This document shows, piece after piece, positions 7,164 through 13,271 of a stretch of DNA of 13,972 bases. How positions within the stretch are numbered: the stretch's first letter is position 1; every line of letters begins with the position of its first letter. The stretch comes from an uncultured Burkholderiales bacterium (GTDB lineage Bacteria; Pseudomonadota; Gammaproteobacteria; Burkholderiales; Burkholderiaceae_C), in assembly GCA_903952885.1 (NCBI GenBank), contig CAJBHE010000113.1, positions 1-13,972 of the forward strand. Direction: 5' to 3'. The notes beneath the pieces were generated by a model. It ran no database searches, was not told the DNA's origin, and saw only the letters and a program-made list of their open reading frames with translations. The position numbers and the translations under genes are program-made.

Positions 7164-9301
7164 AGTTTTTTCTCCAAAAGAATTTGCACGTTGGTCCAGC
7201 TGCGGTTTTGGGTGCGGCTGTTTTCTGTCACGCCATTACCGCTGTAAACGCTGCCGGTGTTGTAGTTGCGTGGATCAAGATTACTCAGCGTCAAGCGCCA
7301 TGCAGTAGCGCCATCGACACGCCACAAACCATACACATCCATCACGCGCTTTTGAGAAACCACCGTTAACTGCTCAGCACTTAAGCGAGTGCTGTAGCCA
7401 GGGTTGTAGTTCACGTTGCCACCAACGGTGAGCGGGACAACTTTCAAACGGTAATCCGCACCGAGGTTTGCCGTCATGCTGGGTTGTTGGTCTAGACGGT
7501 TATCAGGCCCCATGATGCTGAGCACGCGTGAACGATAGAAGCTGACGTTGTTGCGCAGATCGATGTGAGGGGCGTCGTCAATCCATTGATCCATCCGAAA
7601 TTTAGCCTCTAGCTCAATACCTTCGGTCACGGCTTCACTGATGTTTTCAGGACGAGACAAATAGCCACTGCCATCTGGGCTAGTGACATTACGAATCAAG
7701 TTTTGTACACGGCGATGGAATGCACTGGCACTCAGCACGCCACCTTGAGGCAAATAACGCTCAACCGCTACATCCAACCCTGTCGCCACTTCAGGCTTGA
7801 GATTCGGGTTACCAATGGTGTCGGGGCTTGATGGACTTGATGGATCTTTTGAATACGTCCGGCGCGCCAACAGGCTAGGCATGCTGGGTGTTTTAAAGCT
7901 TTTGGTCAAGCTCATGCGCACCTGATCACGGCTGTCAGGATTGGGCCGCCACATCGCGTGCAACAAAGGCGTCAATACGCTGTTGCGATTTGTTACGTCG
8001 GTGACACCTGTAGCGCCTTCGGTGGTCAGACTTTCGTAACGCGCACCAAGGTGCGTGGCCCAGTTCGGTGTGAGTTGCCACTCATCCTGCGAATAAATGG
8101 CATAGCGCATGGTGCTGGCTTGCAAAACGGAATTAGCGTTGAGAGGGGATGTGCCAAAGTCATACGCACCAAGAATGGTCTGCGTACGAAGCACGCGCTC
8201 AACCTCAGTGCCGCTTACCCATTGGTGCCCACCGCCCATCACATTGGTGTATTTGCCTCCAAGATTGACAGAACGGTCTTGCATGCGTGAGTCTTCGCTG
8301 ATGGATGGCAGCAGGCTCGGGTTGAGAGAGTATTGACTAGTCTGTGAGTGGCTGTCCCATCCGCCCACATTGAATTTCCATTCCACGTTACTGTCGCTTG
8401 AGATCTTGCGTTTCCATTGACCATTGAGCCTCGCCACCATAAAGTGATTGTTGATCTGTGTGGTGGCAGTGGTCAGCTGGTTGTTGGTCTGCGAAGCGCG
8501 AATGCTGCCAAGTGTCGAACCTTGCGAATACGCGATAAATGGCATCAAAGTGAGCGTCTCGCCCGGCTCACCTTTGAACTGCAAACGAGCCGTGCCATTC
8601 ATACCCTGTCGATCGTATTGACTGTCGCTGGTGCGATCACGCGTGATACCGCCACGCTCAATGTGGGTCTCACTAAGGTCGGGCACGCTGTAACGATTGA
8701 CCGACAAGGTGTAGTTGGCCGTCCACTTTTCAGCATCGTGGTACTTGACGATCGATGCAGTGGGCGACGCATAGCCCCCTTGAAACGACGAGCCCACTTT
8801 CAACTCGGTGGGCATGCCCTTGCGGCCTTCGCGCGTGATGATGTTGATGGTGCCTGCAATCGCTTGCGCACCCGTCTCGGCGGTGGGTGCGCGGTAAATT
8901 TCAACGCGCTCAATCATCTCAGGGGTGAGCGACTCCACACTAAAGCCGGGTGGGACGCGTTGGCCATCTAACAAGATTTGTGTGTAGCCTTGGCTCAAAC
9001 CGCGCATGCGAATCCCGCCGCCTCTGCCAGGCGCACCGCCCAAGGTGATGCCGGGCATACGCTTCAGTATTTCACCAAGGTTGGAATCGCCTTGACGCTC
9101 GATTTCTTCACGCCCAATCACAATTTTGCTAGCGGTGGATTCACGTCTTTGCTGCGAGTCGTTGTCGCGTCCGCTGGTGATCTCAACACGGCCCATGTCC
9201 GAGGTGGGAGTTGCAGGCGCTGGCGTTTGCTGAGCCAATGCAGCAAAGGTGCTCAAAGCAAACGGGACAAGAAGTGTGTGAGCGGTGGGCTTGAAATGCA
9301 T
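7160..9301 (-). CDS. TonB-dependent outer-membrane receptor
   Basis: 713 residues. A signal peptide (about 1-23, cleavage after ALA before QQTPAP) precedes a short TonB-box-like stretch (MGRVEITSG, 36-44). A plug domain (about 55-158) contains GEILKRMPGITLGG, IRMRGLSQGYTQILLDGQ and ERVEIYRAPTAETGAQAIAG. The rest is a 22-strand beta-barrel, with features such as LTKSFKTPSMPSLLARRTY and NPNLKPEVATGLDVAVERYL. The protein ends in an amphipathic strand (WTNVQILLEKKL), finishing in Leu rather than the usual Phe. It imports a scarce ligand, probably a ferric siderophore, using TonB-ExbB-ExbD energy. The ligand cannot be told from sequence by eye. I found no Fur-box-like sequence and no room for a cobalamin riboswitch in the 71 bp upstream. 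Transcription diverges from minC. It is coupled to the downstream hydrolase. Confidence 0.94.
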   Translation of the reverse strand: MHFKPTAHTLLVPFALSTFAALAQQTPAPATPTSDMGRVEITSGRDNDSQQRRESTASKIVIGREEIERQGDSNLGEILKRMPGITLGGAPGRGGGIRMRGLSQGYTQILLDGQRVPPGFSVESLTPEMIERVEIYRAPTAETGAQAIAGTINIITREGRKGMPTELKVGSSFQGGYASPTASIVKYHDAEKWTANYTLSVNRYSVPDLSETHIERGGITRDRTSDSQYDRQGMNGTARLQFKGEPGETLTLMPFIAYSQGSTLGSIRASQTNNQLTTATTQINNHFMVARLNGQWKRKISSDSNVEWKFNVGGWDSHSQTSQYSLNPSLLPSISEDSRMQDRSVNLGGKYTNVMGGGHQWVSGTEVERVLRTQTILGAYDFGTSPLNANSVLQASTMRYAIYSQDEWQLTPNWATHLGARYESLTTEGATGVTDVTNRNSVLTPLLHAMWRPNPDSRDQVRMSLTKSFKTPSMPSLLARRTYSKDPSSPSSPDTIGNPNLKPEVATGLDVAVERYLPQGGVLSASAFHRRVQNLIRNVTSPDGSGYLSRPENISEAVTEGIELEAKFRMDQWIDDAPHIDLRNNVSFYRSRVLSIMGPDNRLDQQPSMTANLGADYRLKVVPLTVGGNVNYNPGYSTRLSAEQLTVVSQKRVMDVYGLWRVDGATAWRLTLSNLDPRNYNTGSVYSGNGVTENSRTQNRSWTNVQILLEKKL

Positions 9302-9331
9302 GACAAAAAGTTTACCGAGGTATCCATGTCC

Positions 9332-9359
9332 TTGCCGTGTAAAGTTCAGGTTTTATTTT
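9332..9359 (+). promoter_or_regulatory. Possible minC promoter
   Basis: TTGCCG (9332-9337) and TATTTT (9354-9359), 16 bp apart, are the best sigma-70-like pair in the 71-bp divergent gap between the receptor gene and minC. Each box matches four of six consensus bases. The match is weak and the start would lie only about 7 bases before the minC ATG. Confidence 0.2.
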
Positions 9360-9372
9360 TAACGCAAGTTTC

Positions 9373-10119
9373 ATGAGCCAAGCTGCTGCACCACACGCCT
9401 ACGAAATTAAAAGTGCCTCTTTGCCCTTGGTGTCTTTTCTCCTTAAAACCCCTGACACATCCGCCCTGCAAGCCGATATGACACGCCGCCTAGGCGCCAC
9501 CCCTGGCTTTTTTGACAACGACCCCGTGGTGATCGACCTCAGCGTCCTAGAAGACCCCAATCATCAGCTCGACTTGCCATCCGTGTGTTTGATGTTGCGC
9601 ACACACCAAATGTTGCCAGTGGCCATACGGGGTGCAAATGAACACCAATTAGCTAACGCCCGCAAGGCAGGCTTGTTTGAAGCCAGCGATTTGAGCATCC
9701 AAACTCCCACCACCCCTCAGGTGGAAACCGTGGTGCAAGAAGTGATTCGCGAAGTCGAGGTGGTGCGCGAGGTGCAAACCGGCAGCGGCTCAGCTATGGT
9801 GATCGACAAGCCACTGCGCTCTGGCCAGCACGTGTATGCCAAGGGCCGCGACCTGATTGTGTTGGCCATGGTCAACCCAGGGGCTGAGATCATGGCCGAT
9901 GGCCACATCCACGTCTACGCCCCGCTGCGCGGCAAAGCGATTGCAGGTGCGCGCGGCGATGAGCAAGCGCGCATCTTCACCTCATGCCTGGAAGCCGAAT
10001 TGCTGTCGATTGCAGGCACTTACCGCACCAGTGGCGACGCCCCGCTGCCAGCTGATGTGGCTGGCAAAGCTGCGCAAATCAGCCTGCAAGGCGATAAGTT
10101 GGTGATGCAAGCACTGTAA
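9373..10119 (+). CDS. minC: Septum site-determining protein MinC
   Basis: 248 residues. MinC, recruited to the membrane by MinD-ATP, blocks FtsZ assembly away from midcell. The N-terminal FtsZ-inhibiting domain (about 10-105) starts YEIKSASLPLVSFLLKTPD. A charged linker rich in Glu and Val (117-135) follows. The C-terminal beta-helix domain (about 146-248) dimerises and binds MinD. It carries the conserved RSGQ (149-152), YAKGRDLIV and GADGHIHVYAPLRG-like signatures, here AEIMADGHIHVYAPLRGKAI (171-190), and ends with the TY(R)TS region. The start ATG is the first in frame and the N-terminus suits the family, though the Shine-Dalgarno is poor. First gene of minCDE; minD follows after 41 bp. 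Confidence 0.95.
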   Translation: MSQAAAPHAYEIKSASLPLVSFLLKTPDTSALQADMTRRLGATPGFFDNDPVVIDLSVLEDPNHQLDLPSVCLMLRTHQMLPVAIRGANEHQLANARKAGLFEASDLSIQTPTTPQVETVVQEVIREVEVVREVQTGSGSAMVIDKPLRSGQHVYAKGRDLIVLAMVNPGAEIMADGHIHVYAPLRGKAIAGARGDEQARIFTSCLEAELLSIAGTYRTSGDAPLPADVAGKAAQISLQGDKLVMQAL

Positions 10120-10160
10120 AATTCAACCATCAAACAACAGAAACAACTAGGGCTTTATTC

Positions 10161-10976
10161 ATGACAAAAATCGTGGTGGTGACTTCTGGCAAAGGCGGCG
10201 TGGGCAAGACCACAACCAGCGCCAGTTTTTCCTCTGGCCTCGCTTTGCGTGGCTTCAAAACGGTGGTCATCGACTTTGACGTCGGCCTGCGTAACCTCGA
10301 CCTGATCATGGGCTGCGAGCGTCGTGTGGTGTATGACTTCATCAACGTCATCAACGGTGAAGCCACCCTGAACCAGGCCTTGATCAAAGACAAGCAGTGC
10401 GACAACCTGTTTGTTCTCGCTGCCTCTCAAACCCGCGACAAAGATGCGCTGTCTCAAGACGGCGTGGAGCGTGTGTTGAACGACCTCAAAGACATGAAGT
10501 TTGATTACATCGTGTGCGACTCGCCCGCGGGCATTGAAGTGGGCGCCATGATGGCCATGCACTTTGCTGACGAAGCTTTGGTGGTCACCAACCCTGAAGT
10601 GTCCTCTGTGCGCGACTCTGACCGCATCTTGGGCATGCTCAGCAGCAAAACCAAACGTGCGATTGACGGCGACACGCCCATCAAAGAGCACTTGCTGATC
10701 ACACGATACAACCCCAGCCGCGTGGAAGACGGCCACATGCTGTCGCTGGAAGACATTCAAGACATCTTGCGCATTCCATTGATCGGCGTGATTCCCGAAT
10801 CAGAAACTGTGTTGACCGCTTCCAACCAGGGCTTGCCCGCGGTTCACTTGGAAAACACCGATGTGTCCGAGGCTTACAAAGACGTGATCAGTCGTTTCTT
10901 GGGTGAAGACGTGCCGATGCGTTTCACGGATTACGTCAAACCTGGTTTGCTCAAACGCATGTTTGGCGGGAAGTAA
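10161..10976 (+). CDS. minD: Septum site-determining ATPase MinD
   Basis: 271 residues, essentially the same length as E. coli MinD. The deviant Walker A motif SGKGGVGKTT (9-18) supplies both the signature Lys11 and the P-loop Lys16. The switch I region IDFDVGLRNLDL contains Asp40, and YIVCDSPAGIE is Walker B/switch II. The C-terminus (YVKPGLLKRMFGGK, 258-271) is the amphipathic membrane-targeting helix. MinD-ATP dimers sit on the inner membrane, bring MinC there and are released by MinE, generating the oscillation that keeps division at midcell. The gene lies between minC (41 bp upstream) and minE (3 bp downstream). TAAAAT at 10117-10122, overlapping the minC stop, could be an internal -10 box but lacks a clear -35. 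Confidence 0.98.
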   Translation: MTKIVVVTSGKGGVGKTTTSASFSSGLALRGFKTVVIDFDVGLRNLDLIMGCERRVVYDFINVINGEATLNQALIKDKQCDNLFVLAASQTRDKDALSQDGVERVLNDLKDMKFDYIVCDSPAGIEVGAMMAMHFADEALVVTNPEVSSVRDSDRILGMLSSKTKRAIDGDTPIKEHLLITRYNPSRVEDGHMLSLEDIQDILRIPLIGVIPESETVLTASNQGLPAVHLENTDVSEAYKDVISRFLGEDVPMRFTDYVKPGLLKRMFGGK

Positions 10977-10979
10977 GCC

Positions 10980-11231
10980 ATGTCCTTGCTCTCACTCCTG
11001 CTCGGTGAAAAGAAAAAAACCGCCAACGTTGCCAAAGAGCGTTTGCAATTCATCCTCACCCACGAGCGCTCTGGCCGCAATCCGCAGCCCGATTACTTGC
11101 CTGCATTGCAGCGCGACTTGGTGGCTGTGCTTTCTAAATACGTGAAGATCAATCCAGACGACATCAAGGTCAATCTGGAGCGCCACGACAACCTTGAAGT
11201 GCTCGAAGTCAAGATCGAACTGCCCGACTAA
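10980..11231 (+). CDS. minE: Cell division topological specificity factor MinE
   Basis: 83 residues, close to the usual 80-90. The N-terminal part (MSLLSLLLGEKKKTANVAKERLQ) combines the membrane-binding stretch and the MinD-contact helix/strand with FILTHERSG. The C-terminal topological-specificity domain includes LPALQRDLVAVLSKYVKI and ends in the dimer strand VLEVKIELPD. MinE stimulates MinD ATPase and strips MinCD from the membrane at midcell. It starts 3 bp after minD and is followed by an intrinsic terminator, so it is the last gene of the operon. Confidence 0.97.
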   Translation: MSLLSLLLGEKKKTANVAKERLQFILTHERSGRNPQPDYLPALQRDLVAVLSKYVKINPDDIKVNLERHDNLEVLEVKIELPD

Positions 11232-11252
11232 GCGGTGTTGGCACACATCAAT

Positions 11253-11278
11253 AAAAAGCGACCCGAGGGTCGCTTTTT
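11253..11278 (+). terminator. Intrinsic terminator of the minCDE operon, probably bidirectional
   Basis: An 11-bp perfect stem (11253-11263 with 11268-11278) closes on a CGAG tetraloop and ends in TTTTTAT. The stem starts with five A residues on the plus strand, so the reverse transcript also has a U-run. It lies 21 bp after minE and 28 bp beyond the stop of the opposing small gene, so it can end both transcripts. Confidence 0.93.
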
Positions 11279-11305
11279 ATTTGGCTTGCACAAGCAAGGC
11301 TGGGA

Positions 11306-11476
11306 TTAACCGCCTTTGTTGGAACGCTTGCCAGGGTTCTTTTTGCTACGTGTCGCAACACCGCGCTCAAGACTCACACGTTGGCCACGACCACCGGTGC
11401 GCAGCATGGTACCTGGCAGGGGGATTGGTTTAGGTGCGCGTTGGCGGTCGGCTTCGGTGACGATTTTGTTTCCCAT
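11306..11476 (-). CDS. Small, highly basic hypothetical protein (56 residues)
   Basis: An open frame of 56 codons from ATG (11476-11474) to TAA (11308-11306). The product starts MGNKIVTEADRQRAP, continues with KPIPLPGTMLRTGGRGQRV and ends SKKNPGKRSNKGG. It is strongly basic and rich in Gly, Lys and Arg, with no membrane segment, Cys or His. It looks disordered and suited to binding nucleic acid or the ribosome. A TGGAAAA sequence about 6 bases before the ATG is an acceptable ribosome-binding site. It is flanked by the shared terminator downstream and a 99-bp AT-rich divergent gap upstream, which is the context expected of a real gene. I do not recognise the family. Alternatively it is a chance frame, but the fit to terminator and promoter gap makes this less likely. 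Confidence 0.7.
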   Translation of the reverse strand: MGNKIVTEADRQRAPKPIPLPGTMLRTGGRGQRVSLERGVATRSKKNPGKRSNKGG

Positions 11477-11549
11477 GAAATTTTCCAGTTAAAAAAGTTA
11501 CAACCCTTAATTAGGCCACATGTTTGTCTTATTTTCGCATGTAACCTCC

Positions 11550-11555
11550 CATAAT
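11550..11555 (+). promoter_or_regulatory. Possible -10 box for the 11576 gene
   Basis: CATAAT matches five of six -10 bases and lies 20 bp before the ATG at 11576, in an AT-rich gap between divergent genes. No good -35 is present at 16-18 bp; TTGTCT is 20 bp away. TAAGG at 11566-11570, five bases before the ATG, is the likely ribosome-binding site. Confidence 0.3.
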
Positions 11556-11575
11556 CGACACAACCTAAGGCATTT

Positions 11576-12163
11576 ATGAACCCCATCATCAGCGAACTGC
11601 TTGCCCGCATCCAGCACATCGAGTCAGAGATTGAGCTTGAGATGAAGCTCAAACGCGCAGAACTGAAAGCTGACTTCGATGAAACCTGCGTGCGCTTTGA
11701 GCGCGAGGTGCTAGAGCAACAACGCCGCTTCAAAACAGGGGTGATTGCCTATCTCTTCACCGCCAATTGGCTCAGTGTTTTGACGGCTCCGGTGATTTAC
11801 GCCCTGTTTTTTCCAATCCTGCTGCTTGACCTGTCGATCACGGTGTATCAACACATTTGTTTTCGCGCGTATGGCCTTGCCCGCGTCAAGCGCGGCGACT
11901 ACTTTGTGTACGACCGCACACATTTAGCCTACCTGAACCTGATTGAAAAAATCAACTGCGCCTACTGCTCATATGGCAACGGCGTGATGGCCTATGGGCG
12001 TGAGGTGGTGGCGCGCACCGAGCAGTATTGGTGTCCCATCAAACACGCCCGCAAAATCATGGCGGCGCACCCTTACTACACCGGCTTTGTGGACTTTGGC
12101 AATGCGCAAAGCTACAAAGACGAGCTGGAAAATCTGCGTACAGAGCTGACCAAACTCAAATAA
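11576..12163 (+). CDS. Conserved hypothetical membrane protein with cysteine motif
   Basis: 195 residues. Layout: an acidic/basic N-terminal helix likely to form a coiled coil (about 10-52), a hydrophobic hairpin or long segment (about 55-96) suggesting one or two membrane spans, then a soluble C-terminal part. The latter contains NCAYCSYGNGVMAYGREVVA (127-146) and RTEQYWCPIKHARK (147-160), and a final charged helix (178-195). Cys128, Cys131 and Cys153 form a CX2C...C pattern that could bind a metal or be redox active. The segment around YCSYGNG and WCPIKHA looks strongly conserved and I believe I have seen it in other proteobacterial hypothetical proteins, but I know no function. TAAGG precedes the ATG at good spacing. 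It is followed 11 bp later by slyX on the same strand, so the two may form one transcript. Confidence 0.85.
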   Translation: MNPIISELLARIQHIESEIELEMKLKRAELKADFDETCVRFEREVLEQQRRFKTGVIAYLFTANWLSVLTAPVIYALFFPILLLDLSITVYQHICFRAYGLARVKRGDYFVYDRTHLAYLNLIEKINCAYCSYGNGVMAYGREVVARTEQYWCPIKHARKIMAAHPYYTGFVDFGNAQSYKDELENLRTELTKLK

Positions 12164-12174
12164 AAAATCCCCCC

Positions 12175-12390
12175 ATGCCACACACAGACATTGACAAGCG
12201 TTTGATGGATCTAGAGGTCAAGGCCAGCTTCACCGAAGATTGGGTGGAGCAACTCAACCAAACCATTTTTCAACAGCAGCAACAAATCGACGCACTGATT
12301 CGTGAGGTCAGCCAATTGCGCCAAAAAACTCCTGACGGCGGTTCGGGTGGCTTCAGTAGTTTGCGCGACGAGCTACCACCGCACTATTGA
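12175..12390 (+). CDS. slyX: SlyX family protein
   Basis: 71 residues, the usual SlyX length. It is predicted to be mainly a coiled coil (about 5-52: DKRLMDLEVKASFTEDWVEQ then LNQTIFQQQQQIDAL), with a disordered Gly/Ser stretch and the family's conserved ending ELPPHY. SlyX proteins are common in Proteobacteria and their molecular role is not established. The start is the ATG at 12175, 11 bp after the previous stop. The same frame stays open further upstream, but that part overlaps the preceding gene and does not belong to SlyX. No strong Shine-Dalgarno is visible in the C-rich leader, which suggests coupling to the upstream gene. Confidence 0.88.
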   Translation: MPHTDIDKRLMDLEVKASFTEDWVEQLNQTIFQQQQQIDALIREVSQLRQKTPDGGSGGFSSLRDELPPHY

Positions 12391-12406
12391 CCACGCGACC
12401 CAAGTC

Positions 12407-12541
12407 ATGACAGAGCCCATACAAGCAATGCCTACAACCGAGTTACGTGAGTTTGCACTGTCCATGCTGTACCGACTGAGTGCGTATGCTGTCATCAACC
12501 TGATTGACGATGCGGCCATACTGTCTATCGTTTTCATCTGA
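12407..12541 (+). CDS. Possible 44-residue hydrophobic peptide
   Basis: ATG at 12407, TGA at 12539-12541. The product starts MTEPIQAMPTTELREFALSM and ends in a run rich in Leu, Ile, Val and Ala (LIDDAAILSIVFI). It starts 16 bp after slyX and stops 20 bp before the DsbA-fold gene, so it fits the spacing of a tandem gene cluster. Against it, no Shine-Dalgarno precedes the ATG, it matches no family I know, and the hydrophobic end is broken by two aspartates, so a membrane span is doubtful. It may be a real small protein or only leader sequence. Confidence 0.35.
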   Translation: MTEPIQAMPTTELREFALSMLYRLSAYAVINLIDDAAILSIVFI

Positions 12542-12550
12542 ATTTTTTCT

Positions 12551-12555
12551 AGGAG
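12551..12555 (+). promoter_or_regulatory. Strong ribosome-binding site
   Basis: AGGAG, six bases before the ATG at 12562. It is the best Shine-Dalgarno match in the window and fixes the start of the DsbA-fold isomerase gene. Confidence 0.85.
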
Positions 12556-12561
12556 ACACCT

Positions 12562-13161
12562 ATGTCAAAAACCTTAGATTACTACCTCGCTCCCATGAGT
12601 CCTTGGACATATTTGGGCCACCAACGCTTGGTGCAAATTACCAAAGCCGCAGGTGCCACGGTACGTGTGATGCCGATGGACTTAGGCAAGGTATTTCCCA
12701 TCTCAGGTGGTTTGCCATTGGGCAAGCGTGCACCACAGCGTCAAGCATACCGGCTGGTGGAACTCACTCGTTTTAGCAAATACTTGAATTTACCGCTCAA
12801 CTTGCACCCCAAGTTCTTCCCTGTTGCGGGCGATCCTTCATCCAAACTCATCGTTGCGGTCGACATGCACCACGGCGCAGATGCGGCGTTGGCCATCACG
12901 GGTGCGGTGCTATCTGCCGTTTGGCAAGAAGAGCGTGACATTGCCAATGAAGCTACTTTGGCGACCTTGCTCAACGAACACAAACTAGATGCCGCTTGCA
13001 TGGCGTTGTCCAACACTCCCGAAGTCCAAACTCGATACGACAGCTACACACAAAGCGCCATAGACGCACAAGTGTTTGGCTCACCCACCTTTGTGGTGGA
13101 CGGCGAGATGTTTTGGGGTCAAGACCGTTTGGACTTTGTTGCCGACGCACTCAAGCACTAA
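12562..13161 (+). CDS. DsbA-fold protein, 2-hydroxychromene-2-carboxylate isomerase family
   Basis: 199 residues of the thioredoxin-fold HCCA-isomerase/GST-kappa family. The N-terminal segment LDYYLAPMSPWTYLGHQRL places Ser13 where the catalytic serine of NahD-type isomerases sits, with no CXXC, so it is not a disulfide oxidoreductase. The cis-proline region is FGSPTFVVDGEMFWGQDR (172-189), which is diagnostic. Family members use glutathione to isomerise 2-hydroxychromene-2-carboxylate in naphthalene-type catabolism, but many act on unknown substrates. No aromatic-degradation genes are nearby, so the true substrate is open. No signal peptide is visible, so the protein is cytoplasmic. A strong AGGAG precedes the start and a hairpin terminator follows 37 bp after the stop. 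Confidence 0.9.
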   Translation: MSKTLDYYLAPMSPWTYLGHQRLVQITKAAGATVRVMPMDLGKVFPISGGLPLGKRAPQRQAYRLVELTRFSKYLNLPLNLHPKFFPVAGDPSSKLIVAVDMHHGADAALAITGAVLSAVWQEERDIANEATLATLLNEHKLDAACMALSNTPEVQTRYDSYTQSAIDAQVFGSPTFVVDGEMFWGQDRLDFVADALKH

Positions 13162-13198
13162 AAGTAAAAGCCAAAAACACAGCGCACAAACAATTCAG

Positions 13199-13233
13199 CC
13201 ACCGGGGTTGCACAAAAGGTGCAACCCCGGTGG
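13199..13233. terminator. Bidirectional terminator-like hairpin
   Basis: A perfect 15-bp GC-rich stem (13199-13213 with 13219-13233) with an AAAAG loop lies between convergent genes: the DsbA-fold gene ends at 13161 and the helicase gene at 13272. Neither side has an immediate run of T (TTGATTGCGTTTTAG on the plus strand), so it is not a textbook intrinsic terminator. It may block read-through or protect 3' ends from exonuclease. Confidence 0.7.
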
Positions 13234-13271
13234 TTGATTGCGTTTTAGACCGCTGTTTAAGCGAGGGCTAA

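Noticed and set aside
9302..9372. Fur box or cobalamin riboswitch upstream of the TonB-dependent receptor
   Set aside because: The 71-bp gap is too short for a cobalamin riboswitch and shows no GATAATGATAATC-like repeat.
11401..11420. Partial resemblance of CATGGTACCTGGCAG to the hairpin loop core
   Set aside because: Only short scrambled pieces match, there is no flanking stem, and it lies inside the 56-residue coding frame.
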